A stretch of DNA of 64,000 nt, from positions 59,903 through 123,902 of the forward strand of contig DATMRF010000141.1 of the NCBI GenBank assembly GCA_035566435.1, written 5' to 3'. The notes beneath the pieces were generated by a model, which saw only the letters and a program-made list of their open reading frames with translations, did not search any database and was not told where the DNA came from. Numbering within the stretch: the first letter of the stretch is position 1; every line of letters begins with the position of its first letter. Source of the DNA: DATMRF01 sp035566435 (GTDB taxonomy: Bacteria > Verrucomicrobiota > Verrucomicrobiia > Limisphaerales > UBA8199). Below, piece after piece: positions 18,108 through 26,660 of this stretch. The position numbers and the translations under genes were made by a program.

Positions 18108-18542
18108 GATTCGATTTCTATTCCGTTCAGTTCAATTCAATTTAGCCTTATGTTCGCGGGTGACGCCGACAGCAGCCACCTCTTGACGGTGATGATGCAA
18201 AGAAGCCGCTCAGGCCGCAAGGCGCAAGATGCAACGTGCGGAGCATTTTCCCGGCACGCCGTGTCCAGATTCCTCCTTACCATGAACCTTCAAAGGTAGG
18301 TCTGTTTGTCTCAAACAGCCGCGCTCACTCGCGTGCAACCAAACTGGGGCTTTGGAGCGTTGGATGACTATATCCAGAAATGTCGTTTTTCTGCGCAGAT
18401 TTTTGCCTTTGCAGGTTGTAAGTTGAAGGTTGCAAGTTGGTTGCTTTCAACCTTCAACCTTCAACCTGCAACCTGCAACCGTTCCCACAACGAGTTTGGT
18501 TCCGGCTACGCCGGCTTGGGGACAACGCGCCCTACCAGGGAC
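18108..18542. repeat. apgM-ychF gap: REP-like hairpins and an inverted CAACCTT array
   Basis: 435 bp without a convincing gene. Three structures can be seen. A GTAGG plus hairpin at 18296-18322 (arms CTGTTTG and CAAACAG, then CCGC) is a relative of the element at 5755. A large imperfect hairpin at 18411-18469 has 22-bp arms made of GTTGAAG words on one side and CTTCAAC words on the other. On the minus strand at 18501-18536 there is a GGTAGGGCGCGTTGTCCCC element next to a CCGGC/GCCGG stem. The last lies just past the ychF stop and may serve as its terminator. Confidence 0.6.
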
Positions 18543-19652
18543 TCACACACTCACCTTGAACAACAACACATCCCCATCCCGCACGACATAATCGCGCCCC
18601 TCGATCCGGTAATGCCCGGTGTTGCGCGCCTGGGCCACGGAGCCTTCTTTGACCAGGTCCTGGCAATTGACAGTTTCGGCCTTGATGAAACCGCGCTCGA
18701 AATCAGTGTGGATCGTTCCTGCGGCTCTTAAGGCGGTATCGCCCGAGTGAATGGTCCAGGCGCGGACTTCTTTTTCGTTGAAAGTGAAAAAGGTTCGCAG
18801 CCCCAGCACGTTGTATGTGCTGCGAATGAGCGCCGTCAGCCCTGATTCCTTGATGCCAAGCTCTTTCAAATAGTCTTGCGCCTCCTCGGGAGCCAAATCG
18901 CCCAAATCGCTTTCCAACTGGGCGCTGACCACAATTGTTTCGCAGGCGTGATGCGCGCGCGCGTAGTTCCGAACCTTGGCCACCGCAGGATTGCTTTCCA
19001 CATTTCCCAACTCACTCTCCTTCACATTCGCCGCGAAAATGGTTGGTTTGTCGGTCAGCAGGAAAAAGCCGCGGACGATCGCCTTCTCTTCCAGCGCGAG
19101 CGGGAGTCCGCGGGTGCTGGCCGGTTTGCCGGCGTTCAGGTGGGCGTCGAACTTATCGAGCAGGTGTGCCTCCAGCAAGGCGTGTTTGTCGCCGCGTTTC
19201 ACGTCCCTTGAAATCTTTTCCTTCCGTTTCCGGACGGCTTCAAGATCGGCCAGCACCAGCTCGGTCGTCACAATCTCGATGTCGCGCACGGGCTCGACGC
19301 TGCCGGTCACATGCACGATGTCCGGGTCTTCAAAGCAACGCACCACGTGCACTAGTGCATCGACCTCGCGGATGTGACTCAGGAACTTGTTGCCCAGCCC
19401 TTCCCCGTGCGAAGCCCCCTTGACCAGCCCGGCGATATCGACGAATTCCATGGCCGCGGGAATCAACGCGCTGACCTTCGCGATCTGGGCAAGCTGCGAC
19501 AAACGACTGTCCGGGACACTCACCACCCCAAGATTGGGTTCGATAGTGCAGAACGGATAATTCTCCGCCGCCGCTTTGTGTGAACGGGTCAGGGCATTGA
19601 ACAGGGTGGATTTCCCCACATTCGGAAGACCAATGATGCCTACGGTCAACAT
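18543..19652 (-). CDS. ychF: Redox-regulated ATPase/GTPase YchF
   Basis: 369 residues from ATG 19652; upstream in-frame codons extend the frame but carry no conserved sequence. YchF is an OBG-family NTPase that prefers ATP and binds ribosomes. The P-loop is GLPNVGKST (8-16), followed by the G2/G3 segments NYPFCTIEPN and DIAGLVKGAS. The family NxxE in place of NKxD is NVKE. The C-terminal TGS domain (from about LGLRTFFTFNEKEV) ends in the typical RDGDVLLFKV. Confidence 0.96.
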   Translation of the reverse strand: MLTVGIIGLPNVGKSTLFNALTRSHKAAAENYPFCTIEPNLGVVSVPDSRLSQLAQIAKVSALIPAAMEFVDIAGLVKGASHGEGLGNKFLSHIREVDALVHVVRCFEDPDIVHVTGSVEPVRDIEIVTTELVLADLEAVRKRKEKISRDVKRGDKHALLEAHLLDKFDAHLNAGKPASTRGLPLALEEKAIVRGFFLLTDKPTIFAANVKESELGNVESNPAVAKVRNYARAHHACETIVVSAQLESDLGDLAPEEAQDYLKELGIKESGLTALIRSTYNVLGLRTFFTFNEKEVRAWTIHSGDTALRAAGTIHTDFERGFIKAETVNCQDLVKEGSVAQARNTGHYRIEGRDYVVRDGDVLLFKVSV

Positions 19653-19919
19653 GAGCACCTTATACCCGCGCGGAACAACCAAGGACACAAAAAAGAGCCA
19701 CCGGAACCCGGAAACAGAAGAAACCTGGCCTTCGCCGGAAGGTGGTCGTGGGCACAAGGTCCAGGCGTCGGGTCATTTTTTGGTGAGCATTCGCAGAGCC
19801 GGCGGGCTGAGGTTTCAGCTTTCACCTTCTCCCGCGGTTTCCCTTTTTTCTCCTGTTTTTGTCCTTCGGCCGTTAGCCTTTTTCCCCTCTCTGCGCCTTC
19901 GCACCTTTGCGCCTTTGCG
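19653..19919. other. ychF-obgE gap, no gene
   Basis: 267 bp. It contains low-complexity pyrimidine-rich DNA and, just beyond the obgE stop, a short array of TTTGCGCC/TTCGCACC words (about 19,895-19,920). No promoter or terminator could be assigned. Confidence 0.4.
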
Positions 19920-21101
19920 TTAAATCCCTCCCCGTTCCGCCTCCTCTACTGCCTCGCGAATCGTCTTTTTGAACTCGGCGATCCCCTGGTCGAACGCCGC
20001 GGCTATCGGCAGCACCGGTGTCTTCCGGACCCGACGCTTGAACCCCTTCAAATTGGCTTCGGCCACCGGTTCATCCATTTTGTTGGCCACTACCAGCCGG
20101 GGCCTCTCCAGCAGGCCGGGATCGTAAAGTTCGAGCTCGCGCAGCAGGTTTTTGTAATCGTCCCACGGAGCGCGCCCGTCGGCACTGGCCATATCCAGCA
20201 GAACAACCAGCACCTTGCACCGTTCGATGTGTCGCAGAAACTGGTGCCCCAGCCCCACGTCGCGATGCGCCCCTTCGATCAGGCCAGGCACGTCGCAAAC
20301 CGTCAGGCGGTGAAAATCCGCGTACTCGACGATCCCGATTTGCGGGTGGAGCGTGGTGAAGGGATAAGGGGCAACCTTGGGCCGAGCATGCGAAATCGCC
20401 GTCAGCAACGTTGATTTGCCCGCGTTCGGGTATCCGACCAGGCCGACTTCCGCAATGATGCGCAACTCGAAAAGGAATTCGCCCTCCGCCCCCGCCTCGC
20501 CGGGCTGTGCAAACCGCGGCGCTTGCCGTGCGGCGGTGGCGAAGTTCCGGTTTCCCAGCCCGCCTCGGCCGCCCTTGCACAAAATGAAACGCTGGCCGTG
20601 CTCGGTCAGGTCCGCAACTAACTCTCCGTTTGGCCGTGGACCCGTCGCCGCTGCGCTGGGTTCAGACTCGGCTGACAGGTCAATCTCAAGGGCGCGGGCG
20701 CTTGCGGCGGTGCGGAATAGCGGCCGCCGTGTCGAGCTGACAGGCAGCACCGGTTGCGACGGCAGCGAGAGTTCAGTCCCCTCCTCGCCCGACCCGCCAG
20801 TGCTCTCTTTTCTCCACACCAACGTCCCGCACGGCACTTTCACCACCAGGTCTTTCCCAGCGTGACCGTCCATCCCCTTGCCCAAACCGCCCTGGCCGTC
20901 CTCCGCCAGCAGCCGCGGCTGATAGTACTGCGCGATGAGATTGTTCAAATCGTGATTGGCCTCCAGGATGACGTCACCCCCCCGCCCGCCGTTGCCGCCG
21001 CTGGGCCCCCCCTTGGGACGATACTTCTCGCGTTGAAAAGCCACGCAGCCCTTGCCGCCGTGGCCCGCCCGCGAGTAAATCTTGATCTCGTCGATAAACA
21101 T
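19920..21101 (-). CDS. obgE: GTPase Obg/CgtA with an insertion in the N-terminal domain
   Basis: 393 residues from ATG 21101 (MFIDEIKIYSRAGHGGKGCV). The glycine-rich Obg fold spans 1-97 and resumes at about 159. The G domain follows with GYPNAGKST (223-231), DVPGLIEGAH and NKMD. ObgE binds the 50S subunit and links ribosome assembly to growth control. Two things stand out. A Ser/Pro/Thr-rich insertion of about 60 residues (98-158) interrupts the Obg fold, where most homologues have a short loop. The C-terminal OCT domain is also absent, as in several phyla. The gene follows rplU-rpmA, the canonical order. Confidence 0.95.
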   Translation of the reverse strand: MFIDEIKIYSRAGHGGKGCVAFQREKYRPKGGPSGGNGGRGGDVILEANHDLNNLIAQYYQPRLLAEDGQGGLGKGMDGHAGKDLVVKVPCGTLVWRKESTGGSGEEGTELSLPSQPVLPVSSTRRPLFRTAASARALEIDLSAESEPSAAATGPRPNGELVADLTEHGQRFILCKGGRGGLGNRNFATAARQAPRFAQPGEAGAEGEFLFELRIIAEVGLVGYPNAGKSTLLTAISHARPKVAPYPFTTLHPQIGIVEYADFHRLTVCDVPGLIEGAHRDVGLGHQFLRHIERCKVLVVLLDMASADGRAPWDDYKNLLRELELYDPGLLERPRLVVANKMDEPVAEANLKGFKRRVRKTPVLPIAAAFDQGIAEFKKTIREAVEEAERGGI

Positions 21102-21216
21102 AAGCACGGAATGGAGCAAAGGGGTGCTGGAGTATTGGAGTGTTCGGTGTCGGCGCTACGACACTGGTCCTTCACTCCACCACCCCACCACTCCATTCCC
21201 CAGTTTCCAATGAATC

Positions 21217-21312
21217 CATCACTCCACCACTCCACCACTCCATCACTCCATCACTCCATCAATCCATCAATCCATCAATCCATCAATCCATTAATCCACC
21301 AATCCATTCATC
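21217..21312. repeat. Octamer tandem array between obgE and rpmA
   Basis: Twelve exact 8-bp steps. The first five are CATCACTC or CACCACTC; these change to CATCAATC and then to CATTAATC/CACCAATC variants at the right end. A less regular CACTCCAC stretch extends left to 21172. The array sits inside the otherwise conserved rplU-rpmA-obgE block, 284 bp between genes. Confidence 0.85.
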
Positions 21313-21342
21313 CGTCACCCCGTTTCCCGGGTCCAAACAGAA

Positions 21343-21366
21343 ACGGCGAGGCGCGCGCCTCGCCGT
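21343..21366 (-). terminator. Rho-independent terminator of rplU-rpmA
   Basis: A perfect 24-bp palindrome with arms ACGGCGAGGCGC and GCGCCTCGCCGT ends 20 bp past the rpmA stop. On the minus strand it is followed by TTTCTGTTT. A stable GC stem followed by a T-rich tail fits an intrinsic terminator, so obgE may need its own promoter in the 240 bp that follow. Confidence 0.7.
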
Positions 21367-21385
21367 AAAATCCTGTGGTATTAGC

Positions 21386-21652
21386 CTAGCTGGCGGCTGC
21401 AGCCGCCACTTCCGGTTTTACGTTGACCCTGTGGCCTTCCTTGTCGAAGGCGACCTTGCCGTCGGTCAGCGCAAACAAGGTCCAATCGCGGCCGGTGCCG
21501 ACGTTTTGACCCGCTACAAATTTGGTGCCGCGCTGGCGAACCAGGATGCTGCCGGCCGTCACGAGTTCCCCGCCGTAGCGTTTCACTCCCAGCCGTTTGC
21601 TGACGCTATCGCGCCCGTTGCGGACGCTCCCTTGACCTTTCTTGTGTGCCAT
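21386..21652 (-). CDS. rpmA: 50S ribosomal protein L27
   Basis: 88 residues, full length. It begins MAHKKGQGSVRNGRDS, the conserved N-terminus that reaches the peptidyl-transferase centre; there is no cleavable leader of the Firmicutes type. LGVKRYGGELVTAGSILVRQRGTKF is the core motif. The tail is Ala-rich. It starts 13 bp after the rplU stop. Confidence 0.98.
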   Translation of the reverse strand: MAHKKGQGSVRNGRDSVSKRLGVKRYGGELVTAGSILVRQRGTKFVAGQNVGTGRDWTLFALTDGKVAFDKEGHRVNVKPEVAAAAAS

Positions 21653-21665
21653 ATGCCTGTCTCAG

Positions 21666-21977
21666 TTAAATCTTAATCTCTTTGATCTTCACCACCGTCA
21701 GCTCCTGCCGATGGCCGATCGTCTTGTGGTAACCTTTGCGGCGCTTCATCTTAAACGCGATCTTCTTCTCGCCGCGAATGTGCTCGACCACGTCGGCCAC
21801 AACCGTGGCGTTCGTCACCGTCGGCGACCCGATCGAGACCTTGCCCTCGTTGCTGACCATCAGCACCCGGTCGAAAGTCACCGGCTGCCCGGCTTCAACC
21901 GCCAGCCGCTCGATTTCCAGCCTGTCGCCCGCGTTGACGCGATACTGTTTGCTTCCTGTCTCTAATACAGCGTACAT
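21666..21977 (-). CDS. rplU: 50S ribosomal protein L21
   Basis: 103 residues from ATG 21977 (MYAVLETGSKQYRVNAGDRL), the standard L21 start; an upstream in-frame extension is not conserved. The C-terminal KMKRRKGYHKTIGHRQ motif binds 23S rRNA. It has one of the few good Shine-Dalgarno sequences here (AAGGGGAAG, 7-8 bases before ATG), in keeping with high expression. First gene of rplU-rpmA. Confidence 0.98.
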   Translation of the reverse strand: MYAVLETGSKQYRVNAGDRLEIERLAVEAGQPVTFDRVLMVSNEGKVSIGSPTVTNATVVADVVEHIRGEKKIAFKMKRRKGYHKTIGHRQELTVVKIKEIKI

Positions 21978-22271
21978 AAAATCTCTTCCCCTTAAAAAGG
22001 GAACGGTGAATAAAGCAGAACCCCGCAACGGTGTCAACGGCTCATTTTTTACACAAAGTACTGCCTCAGTGAAGGCGGGTTGCCTCACTCGCCTTCCGGT
22101 TTCGCTTTCCAATTGAACCGAGCCAGGAGGGAGTTACAGTTCGGGCCTGGAAAATTTTCCCGTAATTGGGCGTCCGTAGGTGAAATTAAGCGTAACCGAG
22201 TGCAGGCGGGAGGCCACGGTCCACGGTCCACGGTTCGCAGGGGGGCGCGCGATGTGCCGTTGGGGAAAGAG

Positions 22272-22340
22272 GGTGCAGACACCTGCAGATGGCTGTCGAT
22301 AGGAGGAATGAAATGTGAAACGTGACGCGTGACGCGTGAT
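22272..22340 (-). repeat. Composite module: CTGCAGA words plus GTTTCAC-type heptamers (left copy)
   Basis: Read on the minus strand: heptamers CATCACG, CGTCACG (twice) and TTTCACA, then a CTCCTATC segment, CATCTGCAGG, TCTGCACCC and CTTTCCCC. The same order is found on the plus strand at 48,908-49,010, with extra word copies. The orientation is inverted relative to that copy. Confidence 0.8.
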
Positions 22341-22449
22341 GAAAAATATTTTGGCGTTCGGATTGCTTTGGATCAGTGCGTATTGGCATAGAGCATTTCG
22401 GGGCCCTGGGCTAAGGATAAACTTTATTTTCTGCGCCGGGGGTGGGGTG

Positions 22450-22510
22450 GAGAGCTTTCAAGGCGTGACAGCGCGACAAGGACGTTTTTACCGAGGGATT
22501 CTCACTTTTG
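22450..22510 (-). repeat. Scaffold repeat copy C (GTCACG words)
   Basis: On the minus strand: CTTTGTCACGCTTTCAAAA, then AATCCCTCGGTAAAAACG, then CCTTGTCGCGCTGTCACG. It aligns with copies A and B of the right block. Its flanks out to 22,560 carry further GTGACAAAG words. Confidence 0.75.
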
Positions 22511-22627
22511 AAAGCGTGACAAAGCCCAGCGTGTCACCCTTTGAACCGTGACAAAGTGACAAAGGGTCCCGTCTCGAAGCCGTTTTCATTCCGCTGAAAG
22601 CCGGGTAGCAGTGAAAGGGGTAGAGTA

Positions 22628-22707
22628 TTCTTTTCTTCCGGCGGGGGGGTGATCCAGGGTTGAAACGTTTCCACAGGCCGTGTTTACCGAGGGATTGTGC
22701 GTTTCAA
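22628..22707 (-). repeat. Scaffold repeat copy D
   Basis: On the minus strand the core AATCCCTCGGTAAACACGG is followed by CCTGTGGAAACGTTTCAACC and a run of C. Copy E, about 190 bp away, is a close direct repeat including its flanking CTGATCCTTG words. The core lies at 22,674-22,696. Confidence 0.85.
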
Positions 22708-22814
22708 AGGTTGCCGAAGGCTGATCCTTGGGGTTGGCAAGGCTGATCCTTGAAGGTTGACAGCGGAGAACCGCGCGTGATGAGGTGTGGCCGTGGATGG
22801 GGCAGAATATTTTT

Positions 22815-22898
22815 TCTTCCGCCGAGGGGTCATCCAGGGGTGATCCAGGCTTGAAACGTTTCCACAGGCCGTGTTTACCGAGCGATTGCGCGTTTCAG
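22815..22898 (-). repeat. Scaffold repeat copy E
   Basis: Direct repeat of copy D, with the core at 22,865-22,887. It differs by a few substitutions and by the number of GGCTGATCCTTG words on its right side (three here to about 22,970, two after copy D). Confidence 0.85.
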
Positions 22899-23534
22899 GG
22901 GTTGCCGAAGGCTGATCCTTGAGGGTTGGCAAAGGCTGATCCTTGAGGGTTGCCGAGGGGTGATCCTTGAAAATTGAGAGGGCGGGTCAAAAGGCGGCAA
23001 GGGTTCTGGCAAACGAAAAGGAGTCAATGAGAACGCAGAACATAAATAATTCCGAGTTGAAGCAGCGTACATTGAGATTGACGCCTTTTCATGTTCCGGC
23101 GGGAGCAAAGTGCAATGTTTCAAGAGCCGACGCGTTGCGAATTGCTTGATTAGGAAGCGCGTTCGGATCCCGGGCGTTCATAACCCATTGAATAGCAGAA
23201 AGCCGGCATGCAGGAGATGAGCGGCACGTCTCTGGCTAGGGGGAAGGCCAGGCCCAATGGCTCTGGAATCTAATAACGTCCAGTAAATGATCTTATGAAT
23301 TGCGTTCCCGTTGGTTTTATAAGCGGCCCGGCGACCCGGAGTAAGGAAACCTGCTACCCGGTTGCTGGGTTCGGGTCGGCCAGTCAACCGATGTTCGGTC
23401 AGCGTGCCGTCCGTGCGCAGATCGAGCGCACTATCTCCCCAGCGGGATTCAATGGCAAGCTAAGGCATAAACCTGGATTTCCCGGTTCCGATCTGTGGTC
23501 TCTGCTTCAATTGAATAGGTAAGGCCAATTTTTT

Positions 23535-26500
23535 ATGAACACAATTATTCTCAGATTTGCCTGTGCGTTGGGATTGGGTGTCAGTGCGACTCTGGCCCGA
23601 GCCCAGGTGCAACAGCCCATCGCTTCCTCCCCACCCGAGCCGTATCAGGTGGTCGAACGAGGACCGCATCATCGAATTTGGCAGCGGGTCACGTGGATTC
23701 CCGATCCGTTCGGCTCGTTCACGCCGGTGACCAACTCGTACACTGAAGTCCAAACATCTATGGCCCATCTTGTTGATGGAGTATGGGCGGATTCCAGCGA
23801 TCAAATCCAGGTCACCGCCACGGGAGCCCAAGCGACCAACTCTCAACATACCGTCACGTTCTTAGGTGATATCAACGCGGCGGGTGCACTGGATGTCACC
23901 ACACCCGAAGGCAAACACTTGACCAGTAATGTCTTGGGACTTACTTACTTCGATAGCGCCAGTGGTCAATCGGTATGGGTCGGGACCACGAAATCCTCAA
24001 ATGGCGAACTGCTACCGCCGGGGAACGAAGCGGTGTTTCCAGATGCATTTTCCGGCTGCCTCGCTGACGTCCTCTATGTCAATCATGTTTCTGGCTGCGA
24101 GCAGATCATTGTAATTCGAGCGCAGTTGGAATCCTGCACTAACTGGGGTCTCAATCCCGCCACTACCCTGCTTGGTGTCGTCACCGAATTCGACAACCCT
24201 CCGCAGCCTGTTGCCTCGCAGAGGGTAATTGCTGGCGTTGCTGATACCCACCTGGACTTCGGAATAATGAAGATGGCACGTGGCTCGGCGTTCGCGATCG
24301 GCGACGAAGGCAACAGGGTGCCTGTGTCTAAACAGTGGCTGCTCTTGAGTAATCGGTGGTGCTTAGTGGAACAGGTCCAACTCTCGGCTGTCGCTCCGCT
24401 GCTTCAAAATCTGCCGCCACCGCCGCCCGGTACGGCCAGTCTCGACACTTCGCCGGGGTCGGTTTTGCACAAGCTCTTCGCTGGAACAGACGAAGTGCAA
24501 ACAGGAGAGAACGAAGGGAGTTCAGGGGCCGCTTCGCGCCGCAGGCTTGTCGCCTTGCGCGCTCCGCACTTCGCCCTGCCCGCTCCCCTGCTGGCCCGGC
24601 GCGATACTCCCTCTTTGAAACTGGCCCGGTCAATGCCCGCCACCAAAGGTTTCGCGCTCGATTACGCTTTACTCACAAGCCAGACCAACGCCTTCGTTTT
24701 TCAAGCCGATACTGTTTATTATGTATCTGGCACGGTGACACTGAGCGCGACGAATAACGTCATCGAGGGTCTCAGTGTCATAAAATTCACTAATTCCTCG
24801 GCAGCCACGATCGTCCCGAGTGGCTTAATCTGGAAAACGGCTCCATATGCCCCGGCGATTTTTTCCAGCAAAGATGACAACACCGTTGGGCTGGGCGATC
24901 TCATATCCGGCAGCACCGGCAATCCGAGTGGGTTCTATGGCGGCATTGCGCTCGATCTTTCCTCCATCGCGAACCCCATTGTTGCGAACGCCCGGTTCAG
25001 CTACCTGAGCAATGCCGTCAAGGGAACGAGCCTGACGCTGCGCGACGTCCAGTTCAACCAGTGCGCCAGTGCCCTGGCTGCGGGAAGCCTGCACTCCAAG
25101 TTCTATAACGGGCTCTTTTATCGCGTCGGCACCGTCATCAATGCCAACAACGGTCCATTGGGCCAGGACAATCCCGTCCTCGAAAATGTCACCGGCCATT
25201 TCTGCACCAATCTCATGGGCGACACCACCGGGACCATCAACCTGACCAATTGCTTATTCGCGGCCGTCACCAACTGGCAATGCAGCACCACCTACACGAA
25301 CAGCTGCGCGTTCCTGAGCTCCGACGGCGGCGTGTTCCAAATCGTCGGCGCGGCCGGCCAGTATCTGGCCGATCAAAGCCCTTACCGCAACGCCGGCACC
25401 ACCAACCTCGATGGGACCCTGCTGGCCGATCTCCAAAAGAAAACCACTTACCCACCCATCGTCTATTCCAACGTCACGTTCTCCACCGACACCACGTTCG
25501 GTCCGCAAGCCCAGCGTGACACGGACATTCCGGATATTGGGGTACATTATGATCCGATCGACTATGCTTTCGGTGGGTGCACGGCCAACGGGAACCTCAC
25601 GTTCCAACAGGGCACTGTGGCTGCCTGGTTCCGCACGACCTCAGGCTTTGGCCACTTCGGCCACGGCATCCACCTCGCGGACACTAAACTCGCGACCTTT
25701 AGCGGCACGGCCACCGCGCCCGCGTGGTGGGTGCGCTATAACACCGTCCAAGAGCAATCGAACACCAACTGGTCGGGCGGTGTCGGTGCAGGCGGCATTA
25801 CCGGCTGGGCCAGCTATCTAACCAACTCGCCAGAGGTCCACGCCAATTTCCTCCACTGCGCGGTCCTGGCTGGGGAGGGCGGCAGCGGCAATCATTTCCG
25901 CGACGACAACGGCTACCTCCTGGTGCGGGCCTCGGATTGCGAGTTCAACAGCGGATTGCTTGGTGGCTACGTCTGTTCCCAGTTCCACACGAACAACCTG
26001 TTCAATCGGGTGTCGCTCTGGCTGGCCGGCGGTCAGCCCGACACGGCCTGGACGTTCCGCAACTGCACCCATTACGGCGGCGGATTCAATATCAACCGCT
26101 TCGCCAACCCGACGCCGGTCAGCGCCCGGGACTCGGCGTTCGACTCCACCGCAGTCGCCACCAGTGATTCATATTCGGGCAACGCCACCGTGACCGATTA
26201 CGACTACAATGCATTTTTCCCGGGCACGACTAATCTGACCTCTCCAACTGGCTCTCATTACGTCATCGTCACCAACGGCTTCAACTGGCAGACGAGTTGG
26301 TTCGGCAACTTTTACCAGCCGACCAATTTGCCCACCTTCCGGGCTGGTTGGGTAACAGCCGATGTTGCAGGCCTCTACCATTTCACCACGCAGACGAACC
26401 AAACGATTGAAGGAACCAATATTGTCACCATCGGCTACCACTACGTCGCGACTGACGCCAATGGTAACCCTTTGGACAGCAATGGCGATGGTATTCCTGA

Positions 26501-26624
26501 CTATCTTTCCGACCTGAACAATAACGGCCTGGTCGATTCCGGTGAAATCGGCTGGAACATTGCCGCTGACCTTGGGCTAAAAGTGTTGATCACCCGGCCG
26601 CGGAATGGCAGCACACTTCCCTGA
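23535..26624 (+). CDS. Large exported beta-helix-like protein
   Basis: 1029 residues. A signal peptide is clear (hydrophobic 4-20, ARAQ cleavage site near 24). Residues about 390-960 hold irregular repeats with Asn/Phe turns (for example NARFSYLSNAV and NCLFAAVTNW), typical of right-handed beta-helix surface proteins. The tail has a calcium-binding thrombospondin-type-3-like segment (DSNGDGIPDYLSDLNNNG). The protein ends in VLITRPRNGSTLP, which looks like the first strand of an Ig-like domain that is missing, so it may be truncated. It lies 36 bp before the C39/RHS gene and is probably cotranscribed with it. Codon use is less C-biased than the housekeeping genes. Substrate and role are unknown. 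Confidence 0.85.
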   Translation: MNTIILRFACALGLGVSATLARAQVQQPIASSPPEPYQVVERGPHHRIWQRVTWIPDPFGSFTPVTNSYTEVQTSMAHLVDGVWADSSDQIQVTATGAQATNSQHTVTFLGDINAAGALDVTTPEGKHLTSNVLGLTYFDSASGQSVWVGTTKSSNGELLPPGNEAVFPDAFSGCLADVLYVNHVSGCEQIIVIRAQLESCTNWGLNPATTLLGVVTEFDNPPQPVASQRVIAGVADTHLDFGIMKMARGSAFAIGDEGNRVPVSKQWLLLSNRWCLVEQVQLSAVAPLLQNLPPPPPGTASLDTSPGSVLHKLFAGTDEVQTGENEGSSGAASRRRLVALRAPHFALPAPLLARRDTPSLKLARSMPATKGFALDYALLTSQTNAFVFQADTVYYVSGTVTLSATNNVIEGLSVIKFTNSSAATIVPSGLIWKTAPYAPAIFSSKDDNTVGLGDLISGSTGNPSGFYGGIALDLSSIANPIVANARFSYLSNAVKGTSLTLRDVQFNQCASALAAGSLHSKFYNGLFYRVGTVINANNGPLGQDNPVLENVTGHFCTNLMGDTTGTINLTNCLFAAVTNWQCSTTYTNSCAFLSSDGGVFQIVGAAGQYLADQSPYRNAGTTNLDGTLLADLQKKTTYPPIVYSNVTFSTDTTFGPQAQRDTDIPDIGVHYDPIDYAFGGCTANGNLTFQQGTVAAWFRTTSGFGHFGHGIHLADTKLATFSGTATAPAWWVRYNTVQEQSNTNWSGGVGAGGITGWASYLTNSPEVHANFLHCAVLAGEGGSGNHFRDDNGYLLVRASDCEFNSGLLGGYVCSQFHTNNLFNRVSLWLAGGQPDTAWTFRNCTHYGGGFNINRFANPTPVSARDSAFDSTAVATSDSYSGNATVTDYDYNAFFPGTTNLTSPTGSHYVIVTNGFNWQTSWFGNFYQPTNLPTFRAGWVTADVAGLYHFTTQTNQTIEGTNIVTIGYHYVATDANGNPLDSNGDGIPDYLSDLNNNGLVDSGEIGWNIAADLGLKVLITRPRNGSTLP

Positions 26625-26660
26625 GGAAGGCATCCCAACAACCTTTGCAAGCTTAAGAGT

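Larger units (their letters stand above)
21978..23534. repeat. Left gene-free repeat block (1.56 kb)
   Basis: No convincing gene. The block separates divergent rplU and the exported-protein gene at 23,535. From left to right it contains a GTCCACGG word array (22,218-22,235), a GTGCAGA/CTGCAGA module and GCGTGAC heptamers (22,272-22,340), a 21-bp segment shared with the right block (22,356-22,376), then three copies of a scaffold repeat (near 22,450-22,510, 22,628-22,707 and 22,815-22,898) separated by GTGACAAAG or CTGATCCTTG words. From about 23,000 to 23,534 I see no repeats; this part should contain the promoter of the downstream operon. Confidence 0.8.

Noticed and set aside
22336..22551. 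Small plus-strand open frame in the left repeat block (71 codons)
   Set aside because: It runs through the shared 21-bp segment and scaffold copy C and is not maintained as an open frame in the right block.
24356..24757. Open frame inside the exported beta-helix gene
   Set aside because: Out-of-frame shadow in a locally GC-rich stretch; Arg/Ala-rich with no motif.
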